From VRUE01 sp963702175 (GTDB taxonomy: Bacteria; Actinomycetota; Thermoleophilia; Solirubrobacterales; 70-9): DNA of 64,000 nucleotides. The notes under the pieces were generated by a model, which saw only the letters and a list, made by a program, of their open reading frames with translations, made no database searches and was not told the DNA's origin. Both the position numbers and the translations under genes were made by a program. Positions 25,406 to 33,055 of the stretch are shown in pieces (the first letter of the stretch is position 1; every line of letters starts with the position of its first letter). The stretch covers positions 248,001-312,000 of the forward strand of contig OY969721.1 of NCBI GenBank assembly GCA_963702175.1, read 5' to 3'.

Positions 25406-26437
25406 CTAGCCGTCGCCGCCGTTACTCGCGTCGTGCTGGGTCGCCTCGTAGCAGATTGTCTCGGCGTCGTCGACTTCGGCCACGCGCCCTTCGTCGACCA
25501 GCAGGTCGGCGTGTCCGATCACCTCGGAGAGGGTGAGGAAGGCCTGGGTGACGGCGACGTTCCCCCACAGTGCCTGGGCCAGCTCGTAGCCACTGCGCGG
25601 TCGCTCGGCGATCAGCCTGAAGATCTTCTCCTTACGCCGAGTGTGCTGGGCAAAGCGATCATCGATCAGGGCGACGTGGTCGACGATCGGCTCGCCGTGA
25701 CCTGAGAGGACGATCTCGGCCGGCACCTCACGAGTCCTCCGCATCGACTCCAGGTACGTGACCAGCGCTTTCGGCCGCCCTGAGGACCCGTCAAGCGGCC
25801 GGGCGAGGAGCGGGTTGGAGGAGATGTGGGCGATCAGGTGGTCGGCGGCGATCAGGATCCGTCGCTCCCCATCCCAGAAGACGGTGTCGGAAGGGCTGTG
25901 GCCGGGTCGGTGCATGGTCCGGAGAGTGCGATCCCGGAAGTTGATCTCCTCGCCGTCTGCCAGCGGCCTGGTTACCGTCACGTGCGAGCCCCAACCGCGA
26001 AAGCTGCGCGAGACGCTGCGCAGCGCCACCGTAACCTCCTCGGGGATGCCGTTGCGCAGCATCAATTCCACGGCGAAGCGGTCCTCGGCCTCGGCGTCCT
26101 CGTCGAAGTTGGCCAGCCGCTCGGCCGCGATGCCGAGTGCCGCCACCTCGGCGCCGGAGTGCTCGACGATGATCTCGACCAGCCCCAGGTGGTCGATGTG
26201 CTGGTGGGTAACGACGACCAGCTCGAGGTCGTCGATCGAGTGGCCGCGTTCGGCCAGCTGGGACTGCAGCTCGTCGAGCGCCTTGCCCGAGTTGGGGCCG
26301 GTGTCGACCAGGGTCAGCGGCTCGTCCTCGATCAGGTAGCAATTGACCCGGCCGACCGCGAAGGGAGTCGGGATGCGAAGCCGGTGGATGCCCGCGTCGG
26401 CGGCCTTGTCGAGTGCTTGCTCAGAAGTGAGGGTCAC
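25406..26437 (-). CDS. Metallo-beta-lactamase-fold hydrolase
   Basis: 343 residues. The zinc-binding THQHIDHLG motif, a downstream HRPGHSPSDTVFWDG segment with the bridging residues, and LSGHGEPIVDH complete the fold. A C-terminal helical domain (about 265-330, KEKIFRLIAERPRSGYELAQALWG) resembles the winged-helix tail of LACTB2-like and glyoxalase-like hydrolases. Substrate unknown. GTG 26437 overlaps the stop of the phosphomannomutase gene (GTGA), so translation is coupled. Confidence 0.88.
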   Translation of the reverse strand: MTLTSEQALDKAADAGIHRLRIPTPFAVGRVNCYLIEDEPLTLVDTGPNSGKALDELQSQLAERGHSIDDLELVVVTHQHIDHLGLVEIIVEHSGAEVAALGIAAERLANFDEDAEAEDRFAVELMLRNGIPEEVTVALRSVSRSFRGWGSHVTVTRPLADGEEINFRDRTLRTMHRPGHSPSDTVFWDGERRILIAADHLIAHISSNPLLARPLDGSSGRPKALVTYLESMRRTREVPAEIVLSGHGEPIVDHVALIDDRFAQHTRRKEKIFRLIAERPRSGYELAQALWGNVAVTQAFLTLSEVIGHADLLVDEGRVAEVDDAETICYEATQHDASNGGDG

Positions 26438-27840
26438 GCCCGGATCAGCCCGAGGACCTCATCGCGCTTGGCCTCCATGTCCTCGCGCGAGACCAGCGAC
26501 TCGAGGTTGAGCCGCAGCAGCGGCTCCGTGTTGGAGGGCCGCACGTTGAAGTGCCAGTCGGGGTAATCGATCGAGATCCCGTCGAGGCGGCTCTGCTCGC
26601 CGTCTGCGTAGCGGGCGGCGATCTCCTCGACCTTCGCCGCCGGATCGGCGACCTCGGAGTTGATCTCGCCGGAAATGAAGTAGCGCGAGCGGAACTCCGC
26701 CATCAGCTCGACCAGCGAGCGTCCGTCGACGGAGAGCAGCTCGAGCATCAGCAGGGCCGGGATCGTCCCCGAGTCGGCGCACCAGAAGTCGCGGAAGTAG
26801 TAGTGGCCGGAGACCTCGCCCCCGAAGACGGCATTCTCTTCCCGCATGCGGGCCTTGAAGAAGGCGTGGCCGACACGGGAGAGGTCGGAGCGTCCGCCCT
26901 CGGCGGCGACCAGGTCGGGGACGGCGCGGCTGGAGCGCGGGTCGTAGAGGATCGTCGCTCCGGGGTTCTTGGCCAGTGCCGCGCGGGCGAGCAGGGCGCA
27001 GACGAAGTCACCGTCGCAGAACTCGCCGCTGTCGTCGATGAAGAAGCAGCGGTCGCCGTCGCCGTCCCAGGCGACCCCGAGGTCAGCGCCGGCGGTGCGC
27101 ACCCGCTCGACGATTGCGCGGCGGTTCTCCTCGAGCAGCGGGTTGGGCTCGTGGTCAGGGAACTCTCCGTTCGGCTCGAAATACATCTCGTCCAGCTCGA
27201 AGCCAAGCTTGTTCAGTATCGGCCCGACCATCGGTCCCGCCATCCCGTTGCCCCCATCGACGACCAGCTTCATCGGCCGCATCGCCGCTGGGTCGACGAA
27301 GGAGGCGACGTGCTCGCGGTACTCCTCCCAGACGTCGACCTCCTCGAAGGAGCCGCCGCCGGGGGCGTGTCCGAGGCCGGCCTCGATCTCGCGCCGGACG
27401 TCGCCGATACCGGCGTCGCCGGAGAGCGCCAGGGCTCCCTCGCGGACCAGCTTGACCCCGGTATAGGCCTTTGGGTTGTGGGAGGCGGTGACCATCGCGC
27501 CGCCGTCGAGCTCATGCGAGCCGACCAGGTGGTAGAGCATCTCGGTCGCGACCATGCCGGCATCGAGCACGGTGGCACCCTCGAAGATCAGCCCGTCGCG
27601 CAGCTCCGCCGCCATCGCCGGCGCGGTCAGGCGCATGTCGCGGCCCAGGCCCACCCGCAGCCCATCCGTTTGCTTGCCTCGCAGCCGCGCCAGTACGCGG
27701 GCGAAGGCGCGGCCGATCGCGTGCGCGGTGGTCTCGTCCATCTCCGTCCCGTAGAGGCCGCGGATGTCGTAAGCCTTAAATACATCGGGATTTACCTCCT
27801 CCGCTCCCGGGCGGGCGCGCTTATGACCCCCGGAAGTCAC
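26434..27840 (-). CDS. manB: Phosphomannomutase/phosphoglucomutase
   Basis: About 450-468 residues, alpha-D-phosphohexomutase family, converting hexose 6-phosphate to hexose 1-phosphate for cell-wall and glycan sugars. Motifs in order: phosphoserine loop TASHNPKAYTG, metal loop WDGDGDRCFF, sugar loop GEVSGHYYF and phosphate loop RPSNTEPLLRL. The start is odd: a conserved N-terminus VNPDVFKAYDIRGLYG is preceded by a GTA codon, and the only canonical in-frame start upstream is GTG 27840, which adds 15 residues encoded by a hairpin. A GGAGGAGG purine run at 27793-27802 lies inside the extension. Confidence 0.9.
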   Translation of the reverse strand: MTSGGHKRARPGAEEVNPDVFKAYDIRGLYGTEMDETTAHAIGRAFARVLARLRGKQTDGLRVGLGRDMRLTAPAMAAELRDGLIFEGATVLDAGMVATEMLYHLVGSHELDGGAMVTASHNPKAYTGVKLVREGALALSGDAGIGDVRREIEAGLGHAPGGGSFEEVDVWEEYREHVASFVDPAAMRPMKLVVDGGNGMAGPMVGPILNKLGFELDEMYFEPNGEFPDHEPNPLLEENRRAIVERVRTAGADLGVAWDGDGDRCFFIDDSGEFCDGDFVCALLARAALAKNPGATILYDPRSSRAVPDLVAAEGGRSDLSRVGHAFFKARMREENAVFGGEVSGHYYFRDFWCADSGTIPALLMLELLSVDGRSLVELMAEFRSRYFISGEINSEVADPAAKVEEIAARYADGEQSRLDGISIDYPDWHFNVRPSNTEPLLRLNLESLVSREDMEAKRDEVLGLIRA

Positions 27841-27865
27841 GCGCCCGCCCTCCCGCGTCCGGGGG
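27809..27865. repeat. Overlapping inverted repeats at the manB 5' end
   Basis: GGGCGGGCGCG (27809-27819) pairs with CGCGCCCGCCC (27840-27850), an 11-bp perfect stem. The loop segment CCCCCGGA (27827-27834) pairs with TCCGGGGG (27858-27865) outside that stem, a pseudoknot-like arrangement or two alternative folds. The first stem contains the first base of the only in-frame manB start codon. It lies between the HIT gene and manB on the minus strand. Confidence 0.7.
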
Positions 27866-27886
27866 CAAATCCGCTGACCTTGGTCG

Positions 27887-28375
27887 TCAAAACGCTCCCT
27901 TCAGTGCCTCGTAGCTCTGCTCCAGGGTCTGCGGCATCACCTTGGTGTCGGCGATCACCGGCATGAAGTTGGTGTCGCCGCCCCAGCGCGGCACGACGTG
28001 GAGGTGGATGTGGTGCTCGACCCCGGCGCCGGCGACGCGGCCCTGGTTGAAGCCGACGTTGTAGCCCTGCGGGTCGTAGACCCGCTCGAGGCCGTCCATC
28101 GCCTGCTGCACCAGCGCCATCATCTCGGTGACCGTCTCTGCCGGCAGCTCCTGGATCCTCCCGATGTGCTCGAAGGGCGCCACCATCAGGTGCCCGTTGG
28201 TGTACGGGTAGAGGTTGAGGATCACGAAGCAGCGCTCGCCGCGGTGGACGATCAGGCTCGCCTCGTCGTCTCCCGCCGCCGGCTTGGCGCAGAAGACGCA
28301 CTCCTCCTCGATGTCCTTCGACGCGTCCTTCACGTAGGCGAGGCGCCAGGGCGCCCAAATCCGATGGTTTGCCAC
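27887..28375 (-). CDS. HIT family hydrolase/phosphorylase (actinobacterial Ap4A phosphorylase-like)
   Basis: 162 residues. The histidine triad is EHHIHLHVVPRW (H-x-H-x-H), with the N-terminal RIWAPWRLAYVKD and a CVFC zinc pair typical of the actinobacterial AP-4-A phosphorylase-like HIT group. Members split nucleotide polyphosphates or nucleotidyl-sugars. Sits between corA and manB, all on the minus strand with short gaps. Confidence 0.93.
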   Translation of the reverse strand: MANHRIWAPWRLAYVKDASKDIEEECVFCAKPAAGDDEASLIVHRGERCFVILNLYPYTNGHLMVAPFEHIGRIQELPAETVTEMMALVQQAMDGLERVYDPQGYNVGFNQGRVAGAGVEHHIHLHVVPRWGGDTNFMPVIADTKVMPQTLEQSYEALKGAF

Positions 28376-28387
28376 AGGCGGCGGAGG

Positions 28388-29395
28388 CTACAGCCAGCCG
28401 CGATTGCGGAAGTAGCCGACCATCACGACCAGCATCGCCAGCATCGCGCCGAGCAGGATCCAGAAAGCGGTGGTGTCGCCCTCGCCCGGGACGTGCACGT
28501 TGGCGCCCCAGATGCTGGCGATCAGGGTCAGCGGCAGGACGATGACGCTGATCGAGGTGAGCACGCGGAGGATGTCGTTGACCCGGTGTGAGATCACCGA
28601 CTCGTTGGTCTCGGCCAGAGCCTCGGCCACCTCCTTGTAGTTCTCCAGCATGTCCCAGATCCGCTCGTGGGCATCGACGATGTCGTCGAAGTAGATCTCG
28701 AGGTCGAGGTCGGTAGCGAGATAGCGCTGCTTCACTTTCTCCAGGTCGCGCAGGACCGGCCGCTGCGGGCGGATCACCTTGCGGAAGTTGATGATCTCCT
28801 GCTTGGCGTTGGAGATGTCACGAACGACCTCCTCCGAGCGTCCCTCGAAGATGTCGTCCTCGAGTGCGTCGAGCTTGTTGCCGATCTTGCGCAGCATCGG
28901 GAAGCAGTAGTCGAAGCTGTCGTCGACGAGGCGGTAGAGCAGATATCCGGACCCACGCGAGAAGAGCTGCTCGCGCAGCTCCTCCTTGGCGCGGCAGCGC
29001 TCGAACAAGTACTCGACTGGCTGCAGCGGCTGGTTGGGGATCGTCACCACGTAGTCGGGCCCGACGAAGAGGTCGAGCTCGCCGGCGCCGAGCCGGCCGG
29101 CCGCGGGGTCGAAGACCGGGAAGTGGAGAACGATGAAGAGGTACTCGTCGTAGACGTCAATCTTCGGCCGCTGATTGCGTGAGAGGACGTCCTCGAGGTC
29201 GAGGGGGTGGAAGTCGAAGTGCTCCTCGAGCCAGCTGCGCTCCAGCGCTCCGGGGCGCTCGATGTTGACCCAGCGCAGGCCAGCTGCGTCGATCTGCTCG
29301 ACGCGGGGTGCCTGCGGCTCAGCCTGCGTGTCCGCGGGAGCCAGGTCGCCGCGCCGCGCGGGCCGTCGCAACCTGGGCTTCGGAAGGTTCGGCAT
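28388..29395 (-). CDS. corA: CorA family divalent cation channel with a GAN variant motif
   Basis: 335 residues. The cytoplasmic funnel begins near RVEQIDAAGLRWVNIERPG and includes FHPLDLEDVL; the long stalk helix precedes two C-terminal membrane helices (SVIVLPLTLIASIWG and AFWILLGAMLAMLVVMVGYF), and the chain ends with the basic RNRGWL. The family signature at the pore entrance, normally Gly-Met-Asn, reads Gly-Ala-Asn (297-299), while the following VHVPGEG loop is normal. It probably moves Mg2+ or Co2+, but the changed motif could alter selectivity. It is divergent from the thrC leader. Confidence 0.9.
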   Translation of the reverse strand: MPNLPKPRLRRPARRGDLAPADTQAEPQAPRVEQIDAAGLRWVNIERPGALERSWLEEHFDFHPLDLEDVLSRNQRPKIDVYDEYLFIVLHFPVFDPAAGRLGAGELDLFVGPDYVVTIPNQPLQPVEYLFERCRAKEELREQLFSRGSGYLLYRLVDDSFDYCFPMLRKIGNKLDALEDDIFEGRSEEVVRDISNAKQEIINFRKVIRPQRPVLRDLEKVKQRYLATDLDLEIYFDDIVDAHERIWDMLENYKEVAEALAETNESVISHRVNDILRVLTSISVIVLPLTLIASIWGANVHVPGEGDTTAFWILLGAMLAMLVVMVGYFRNRGWL

Positions 29396-29511
29396 CGCTC
29401 TGGCTCATTTTCTCGTCGCGCGGATCCATGGCTGTGCACAGGAGGTTAAACGCCGAGTCCAGTTGCGGAGCAGGATTGCTCTCAGGCGCCAGGGCCGTTG
29501 CTATAGTCGTG

Positions 29512-29517
29512 TGCACA
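29512..29517 (+). promoter_or_regulatory. -10 box of the thrC riboswitch transcript
   Basis: TATAGT at 29512-29517. The first base of riboswitch helix P1 (29524) lies seven bases downstream, exactly where transcription should start. No convincing -35 hexamer at 16-18 bases spacing. Confidence 0.6.
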
Positions 29518-29523
29518 TAAGCG

Positions 29524-29638
29524 CCACATCTAGAGGGGTGGAGGGACTGGCCCATAGAAGCCCCGGCAACCATCTCGGACCTCGGTTCGAGGCAGGTGCC
29601 AACTCCAGCAGGTCGTTTGAAAGGCCTGGAAGATGTGG
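29524..29638 (+). ncRNA. SAM-I (S-box) riboswitch
   Basis: The S-box architecture is clear. P1 pairs CCACATCT (29524-29531) with AGATGTGG (29631-29638). The core motifs AGAGGGGTGGAGGGACTGGC, GAAGCC-CGGCAACC and GGTGCCAACTCC-GCAGG appear in order with a P3 hairpin (ACCTCGGTTCGAGG). SAM binding stabilises P1 and lets the downstream terminator form. It controls the thrC-like gene and the MoaD-like gene behind it. Confidence 0.95.
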
Positions 29639-29653
29639 GGGATGTCCGACCGG

Positions 29654-29684
29654 ACCTCTGCCCCACAAAAGGCGGAGGTTTTTT
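29654..29684 (+). terminator. Riboswitch expression-platform terminator
   Basis: ACCTCTGCC (29654-29662) pairs with GGCGGAGGT (29671-29679), nine pairs with one G-T wobble, followed by TTTTTT. It lies 16 bases after riboswitch P1 and 27 bases before the thrC start, so it acts as the off-switch when SAM is high. Confidence 0.9.
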
Positions 29685-29710
29685 CGTTTGGTGACGGAAA
29701 GCGAGGTCGG

Positions 29711-30946
29711 ATGTCGATAGAGAGCCTTAAGTGCAAGGAGTGCGGGTCGAGCTACGACCTCGGCGCCCACTTCGCCTGTGAGAACTGCTTCGGCCCGCTC
29801 GAAGTTGCCTATGACCACTCGGGGCTCGACCCGGCCGAGGTCAAGCGCAAGATCCAAGCCGGTTCGCAGGGGATTTGGCGCTACGCCGACTTCCTCCCCT
29901 TCGTCGGTCGCCCCGGCGACCCGCTGGAGCCGGGCCTGACCCCATTGCTGCGAGCCGACCGGCTCGCCGAGCGCCTTGGCATCGACGCCGAGGTTTGGAT
30001 CAAGAACGACGCCGCCAACCCGACTCACTCCTTCAAGGACAGGGTCGTGGCCGTGGCCGTGGCGAAGGCGCGTGAGCTGGGCTTCGAGACCGTCGCCTGC
30101 GCCTCGACCGGCAATCTCGCCAACGCGGTCGCCGCTCACGCCGCCGCCGCTGGCCTGCAGTCATACGTCTTCGTCCCCGCCAACCTCGAGGAGCAAAAGC
30201 TGCTCGCGACCGGCGTCTACGGCACCAATCTGGTCGGCGTGCGCGGCAACTACGACGACGTCAATCGCCTCTGCACCCAGCTGGCCGAAACCCGGCCCTG
30301 GGCTTTCGTCAACGTCAACCTGCGCCCCTACTACGCCGAGGGCTCGAAGACGCTCGCCTACGAGACCGCCGAGCAGCTCGGCTGGGAGCTGCCCGACCGG
30401 GTCGTCTGCCCGATCGCCTCGGGCTCGCTCTTCACCAAGGTCGGACGCGGCTTCCAGGAGTGGCTCGACCTCGGGCTGGTCGAGGGAGAGCAGCCGGTCT
30501 TCAACGGCGCCCAGGCTCAGGGGTGTAGTCCCGTAGCCACTGCTTTCGCCGAAGGCTGGGATGTCTGCAAGCCGCAGCGGCCGGAGACGATCGCCAAGAG
30601 CTTGGCGATCGGCGACCCGGCCGACGGGCCGTATGCGGTTGAGCATGCGCGCCGCACCAGGGGCGCGATCGACACGGTCACCGATGACGAGATCCGCGAC
30701 GGGATCCACCTGCTGGCGGAGACGACCGGGATCTTCACCGAGACCGCGGGCGGCGTCACGATCGGCGTCCTGGCGAAGCTGGCAGCGCGGGGCGACATCG
30801 GCAAGGGCGAGCGCGTCGTCGTCTACATCACCGGCGAGGGTCTGAAGACGCTCGACGCGGCCCGCGATAGGTTCCAGATGCACGAGATCGACCCCGATCT
30901 CGCCAGCTTCGAGTCCGAGTTCGAGCACCAGGAGGTAGTCGCCTAA
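29711..30946 (+). CDS. thrC: Threonine synthase-like PLP enzyme
   Basis: 411 residues, fold type II PLP enzyme with an N-terminal zinc-ribbon (CKECGSSYDLG ... CENCFGPLEV). The PLP Lys is K109 in NPTHSFKDR, the phosphate cradle STGNLANAVAAHAAAAG and the cofactor-binding C-terminal segment VVVYITGEGLK are intact. By family it forms threonine from O-phosphohomoserine. The SAM-I riboswitch in front and the MoaD-like gene directly behind hint that it, or a variant of its reaction, may serve sulfur amino-acid synthesis instead. ATG 29711 is used; the frame opens at 29633 inside the riboswitch. Confidence 0.9.
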   Translation: MSIESLKCKECGSSYDLGAHFACENCFGPLEVAYDHSGLDPAEVKRKIQAGSQGIWRYADFLPFVGRPGDPLEPGLTPLLRADRLAERLGIDAEVWIKNDAANPTHSFKDRVVAVAVAKARELGFETVACASTGNLANAVAAHAAAAGLQSYVFVPANLEEQKLLATGVYGTNLVGVRGNYDDVNRLCTQLAETRPWAFVNVNLRPYYAEGSKTLAYETAEQLGWELPDRVVCPIASGSLFTKVGRGFQEWLDLGLVEGEQPVFNGAQAQGCSPVATAFAEGWDVCKPQRPETIAKSLAIGDPADGPYAVEHARRTRGAIDTVTDDEIRDGIHLLAETTGIFTETAGGVTIGVLAKLAARGDIGKGERVVVYITGEGLKTLDAARDRFQMHEIDPDLASFESEFEHQEVVA

Positions 30947-31218
30947 TGGCAGTGACGGTGAAGATCCCGACCCAGCTCCGCGCCGCAACCGATGGCGAGG
31001 CCGAGATCGAGGTTTCCGGCTCGACCGTGGGCGAGGTGCTCGACGCGGTCTTCGAGGCACACGGCGACCTGCGTGAGCGGATCACCCAAGATGGCGATCT
31101 GCGCCGCTTTGTCAACGTCTACGTCAGCGGCGAGGACATCCGCTTCCAGCAGGGCCTCGAGACTGCGATTGGCGAGGGCGCCGAGGTGACGATCCTGCCG
31201 GCTGTTGCTGGTGGTTGA
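30946..31218 (+). CDS. MoaD/ThiS-family sulfur carrier protein
   Basis: 90 residues, ubiquitin-like fold (KIPTQLRAATDGEAEIEVSGSTVGEVLDAVFEAHGDLRERI ... RRFVNVYVSGEDIRF ... AEVTILPAVAGG). The chain ends in Gly-Gly, so it can be adenylated and thiocarboxylated without trimming. Its ATG overlaps the last base of the thrC stop. Known relatives feed sulfide to cysteine, homocysteine, thiamine or molybdopterin synthesis; here the SAM riboswitch and the PLP enzyme upstream suggest a carrier for an amino-acid sulfhydrylation. No activating E1-like gene is in view. Confidence 0.9.
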   Translation: MAVTVKIPTQLRAATDGEAEIEVSGSTVGEVLDAVFEAHGDLRERITQDGDLRRFVNVYVSGEDIRFQQGLETAIGEGAEVTILPAVAGG

Positions 31219-31331
31219 GCGGGCATCCCGGCAGGGGTTCCGCTTAACTTTTTCGGTCAGCGTGAGATGCCGTCCGATGACGGATCGGCCGAAAAAGTAC
31301 AAGACGCTCTACCCCTACCGGGATGCCCGCT
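31218..31331 (+). repeat. Long nested hairpin spanning the moaD-rfbF gap
   Basis: Outer arms 31218-31238 and 31311-31331 pair over 21 positions with one C-A mismatch. Inside, ACTTTTTCGGTC (31247-31258) pairs with GGCCGAAAAAGT (31287-31298), and in the centre CCGTC (31270-31274) pairs with GACGG (31279-31283). The left arm starts at the last base of the MoaD stop codon and the right arm holds the rfbF start codon (31323-31325), for which no ribosome binding site is visible. Could be a translation-control structure or a MITE-like insertion. Confidence 0.75.
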
Positions 31332-32063
31332 AGGCCACCCGTAGTCATCCTCTGTGGTGGACGCGGGACCAGGCTGCGGGAGCGGACGGAGACGGTGCCT
31401 AAGGCGCTGGTGGAGATTGGGGGGCGGCCGATCCTCTGGCACGTGATCGGGATCTACGCGGCGCAGGGCTTCGACCGCTTCCTGCTCGCGACCGGGTACC
31501 TGGGCGAGATGGTCGAGGAGTTCGTCGCCACCACCGAGTGGCCCGCGGGAGTGACGGTCGAGTGCGTCGATACCGGCCTCGACACTCCGACCGGGGGCAG
31601 GATCGCCCGCCTGGCGGGACGGCTCGGGGACGGGACTTGCTGCGTCACCTACGCCGACGGTGTCGCCGACGTCGACCTCGATGCGCTGCTCGATTTCCAC
31701 TGCGATCACGGCGCCCTAGCGACGGTGACCGTGGTGCGCCCGCACCTGCAGTGGGGGGTGGCGGAGCTCGGCGAGGGAGACCGGGTCGAGGGCTTCGTCG
31801 AGAAGCCACGCAGCGAGCGCTGGATTAACGGCGGCTTCCTCTGCGTCGAGCCGGGAGCGCTTGACTACCTCAACGAGGACAGCGTGCTCGAGCGCAAGCC
31901 GCTGGAGCGCCTCGCCGCCGACGGCGAGCTGCGCGCCTTCCGCCACGAGGGATTCTGGGACTGCATGGACACCTATAAGGACGCGGTGGTGCTGAACGAC
32001 CTCTGGGCCGGTGGCGAGCCCCCCTGGACGGTTTGGGCCGAGGCTGGGGCGGAGGTCCGGTGA
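31323..32063 (+). CDS. rfbF: Glucose-1-phosphate cytidylyltransferase-like nucleotidyltransferase
   Basis: 246 residues. The nucleotide-binding ILCGGRGTRLRERTE with PKALVEIGGRPILWHV, the metal-binding VTYADGVADVD, and the family C-terminus FWDCMDTYKDAVVLNDLW match RfbF-type enzymes, which make CDP-glucose from CTP and glucose 1-phosphate for deoxysugar synthesis. The only possible start is ATG 31323 in the arm of a long hairpin, without a ribosome binding site. The next gene is a sugar nucleotide epimerase/dehydratase that starts within the stop codon of this one, a partner for the same pathway. Confidence 0.9.
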   Translation: MPARPPVVILCGGRGTRLRERTETVPKALVEIGGRPILWHVIGIYAAQGFDRFLLATGYLGEMVEEFVATTEWPAGVTVECVDTGLDTPTGGRIARLAGRLGDGTCCVTYADGVADVDLDALLDFHCDHGALATVTVVRPHLQWGVAELGEGDRVEGFVEKPRSERWINGGFLCVEPGALDYLNEDSVLERKPLERLAADGELRAFRHEGFWDCMDTYKDAVVLNDLWAGGEPPWTVWAEAGAEVR

Positions 32064-33055
32064 GCCGGGTCCTGGTCACCGGCGCCCACGGCTTCGTCGG
32101 CTCCCACCTTGCCCGGGCATTGCTCGAGCGTGGGGAGAGCGTTCGCATCCTCGACCGGCCGGACCCGCGAGAGGCGGACGTTGGCGGACCGCGCCTCTCC
32201 GGCCTCGACCTGCTCGGGATCCGCGCAGAGGTCGAGCTCGCCGAGGCCGACCTGCGCGACGCCGAGGGGGTCGACGCAGCGGTCTCCGGCTGCGACTCGG
32301 TATTTCATCTGGCGGCGCAGACGATCGTCGGTGTCGCCCGCCAATCGCCGCTGGAGACTTTCGAGGTCAATGTCCAGGGCGCCTGGAACGTCTTCGAGGC
32401 TTGCCGCGCCCACGACGTGGCCCGGGTCGTGTTCGCCTCCTCCGACAAGGCCTACGGCTCCAGTCCGGAGCTGCCCTACCGTGAGGACTTCCCGCTGCGG
32501 GCCGCCTACCCCTATGACGCGAGCAAGGCGGCGGCGGACATCATCGCGCGCAGCTACGCGCACGCATACGGCCTGCCGCTTGCCGTCACCCGCTTCGCCA
32601 ACGTCTATGGCGGCGGGGACCTCAATTTCTCTCGACTGATTCCGGAGACGGTAATCGCCGTCCTCGATGGTCGGTCACCGGAGATCCGCTCCGACGGCAG
32701 CCCCGAGCGCGACTTCCTCCACGTCGACGACGCCGTCGCCGCCTATCTTGCGATTTCCTCGGCCCTCGACTCCCGTGGAGCGGTGGGGGAGGCCTTCAAC
32801 GCGGGCGGCGAGCGGCCCCACTCGGTGCGCGAGGTCGTCGAGCTGATCGTCGCCGCAGCGAGTGCGGGTGTCGAGCCGGACTTTCAGGGCGCCGGCAATC
32901 CCGACGGCGAGATCGACCGCCAGTTCGTCGACTCGGGGAAGCTGCGCGAGCTGACCGGGTGGGGGCCCCAGGTCAAGCTGGAAGAGGGCCTCCAGCGTAC
33001 GCTGGAGTGGTACCGGGCGCATCCGGAGGCTCGTCCTGCAAAGCTGGCCGTCTGA
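32060..33055 (+). CDS. NAD-dependent epimerase/dehydratase (CDP-glucose 4,6-dehydratase-like)
   Basis: 331 residues, extended SDR family. NAD site GAHGFVGSH near the N-terminus, catalytic YDASK (in YPYDASKAAADI), the preceding SSDKAYG and the substrate-binding RFANVYGGGD are present. After rfbF the likely reaction is 4,6-dehydration of CDP-glucose, although the YDASK and fold would also fit GDP- or UDP-sugar epimerases. GTG 32060 overlaps the rfbF stop; its own stop overlaps the next ATG by one base. Confidence 0.88.
   Translation: MSRVLVTGAHGFVGSHLARALLERGESVRILDRPDPREADVGGPRLSGLDLLGIRAEVELAEADLRDAEGVDAAVSGCDSVFHLAAQTIVGVARQSPLETFEVNVQGAWNVFEACRAHDVARVVFASSDKAYGSSPELPYREDFPLRAAYPYDASKAAADIIARSYAHAYGLPLAVTRFANVYGGGDLNFSRLIPETVIAVLDGRSPEIRSDGSPERDFLHVDDAVAAYLAISSALDSRGAVGEAFNAGGERPHSVREVVELIVAAASAGVEPDFQGAGNPDGEIDRQFVDSGKLRELTGWGPQVKLEEGLQRTLEWYRAHPEARPAKLAV

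Noticed and set aside
27783..27785. ATG with good ribosome binding site as the manB start
   Set aside because: It is out of frame with the phosphomannomutase reading frame.
26551..27966. 471-residue ORF antisense to manB
   Set aside because: High-GC shadow; the minus strand has all phosphohexomutase motifs. The same reasoning removes the long antisense ORFs at 42857-43948 and 50810-52186.
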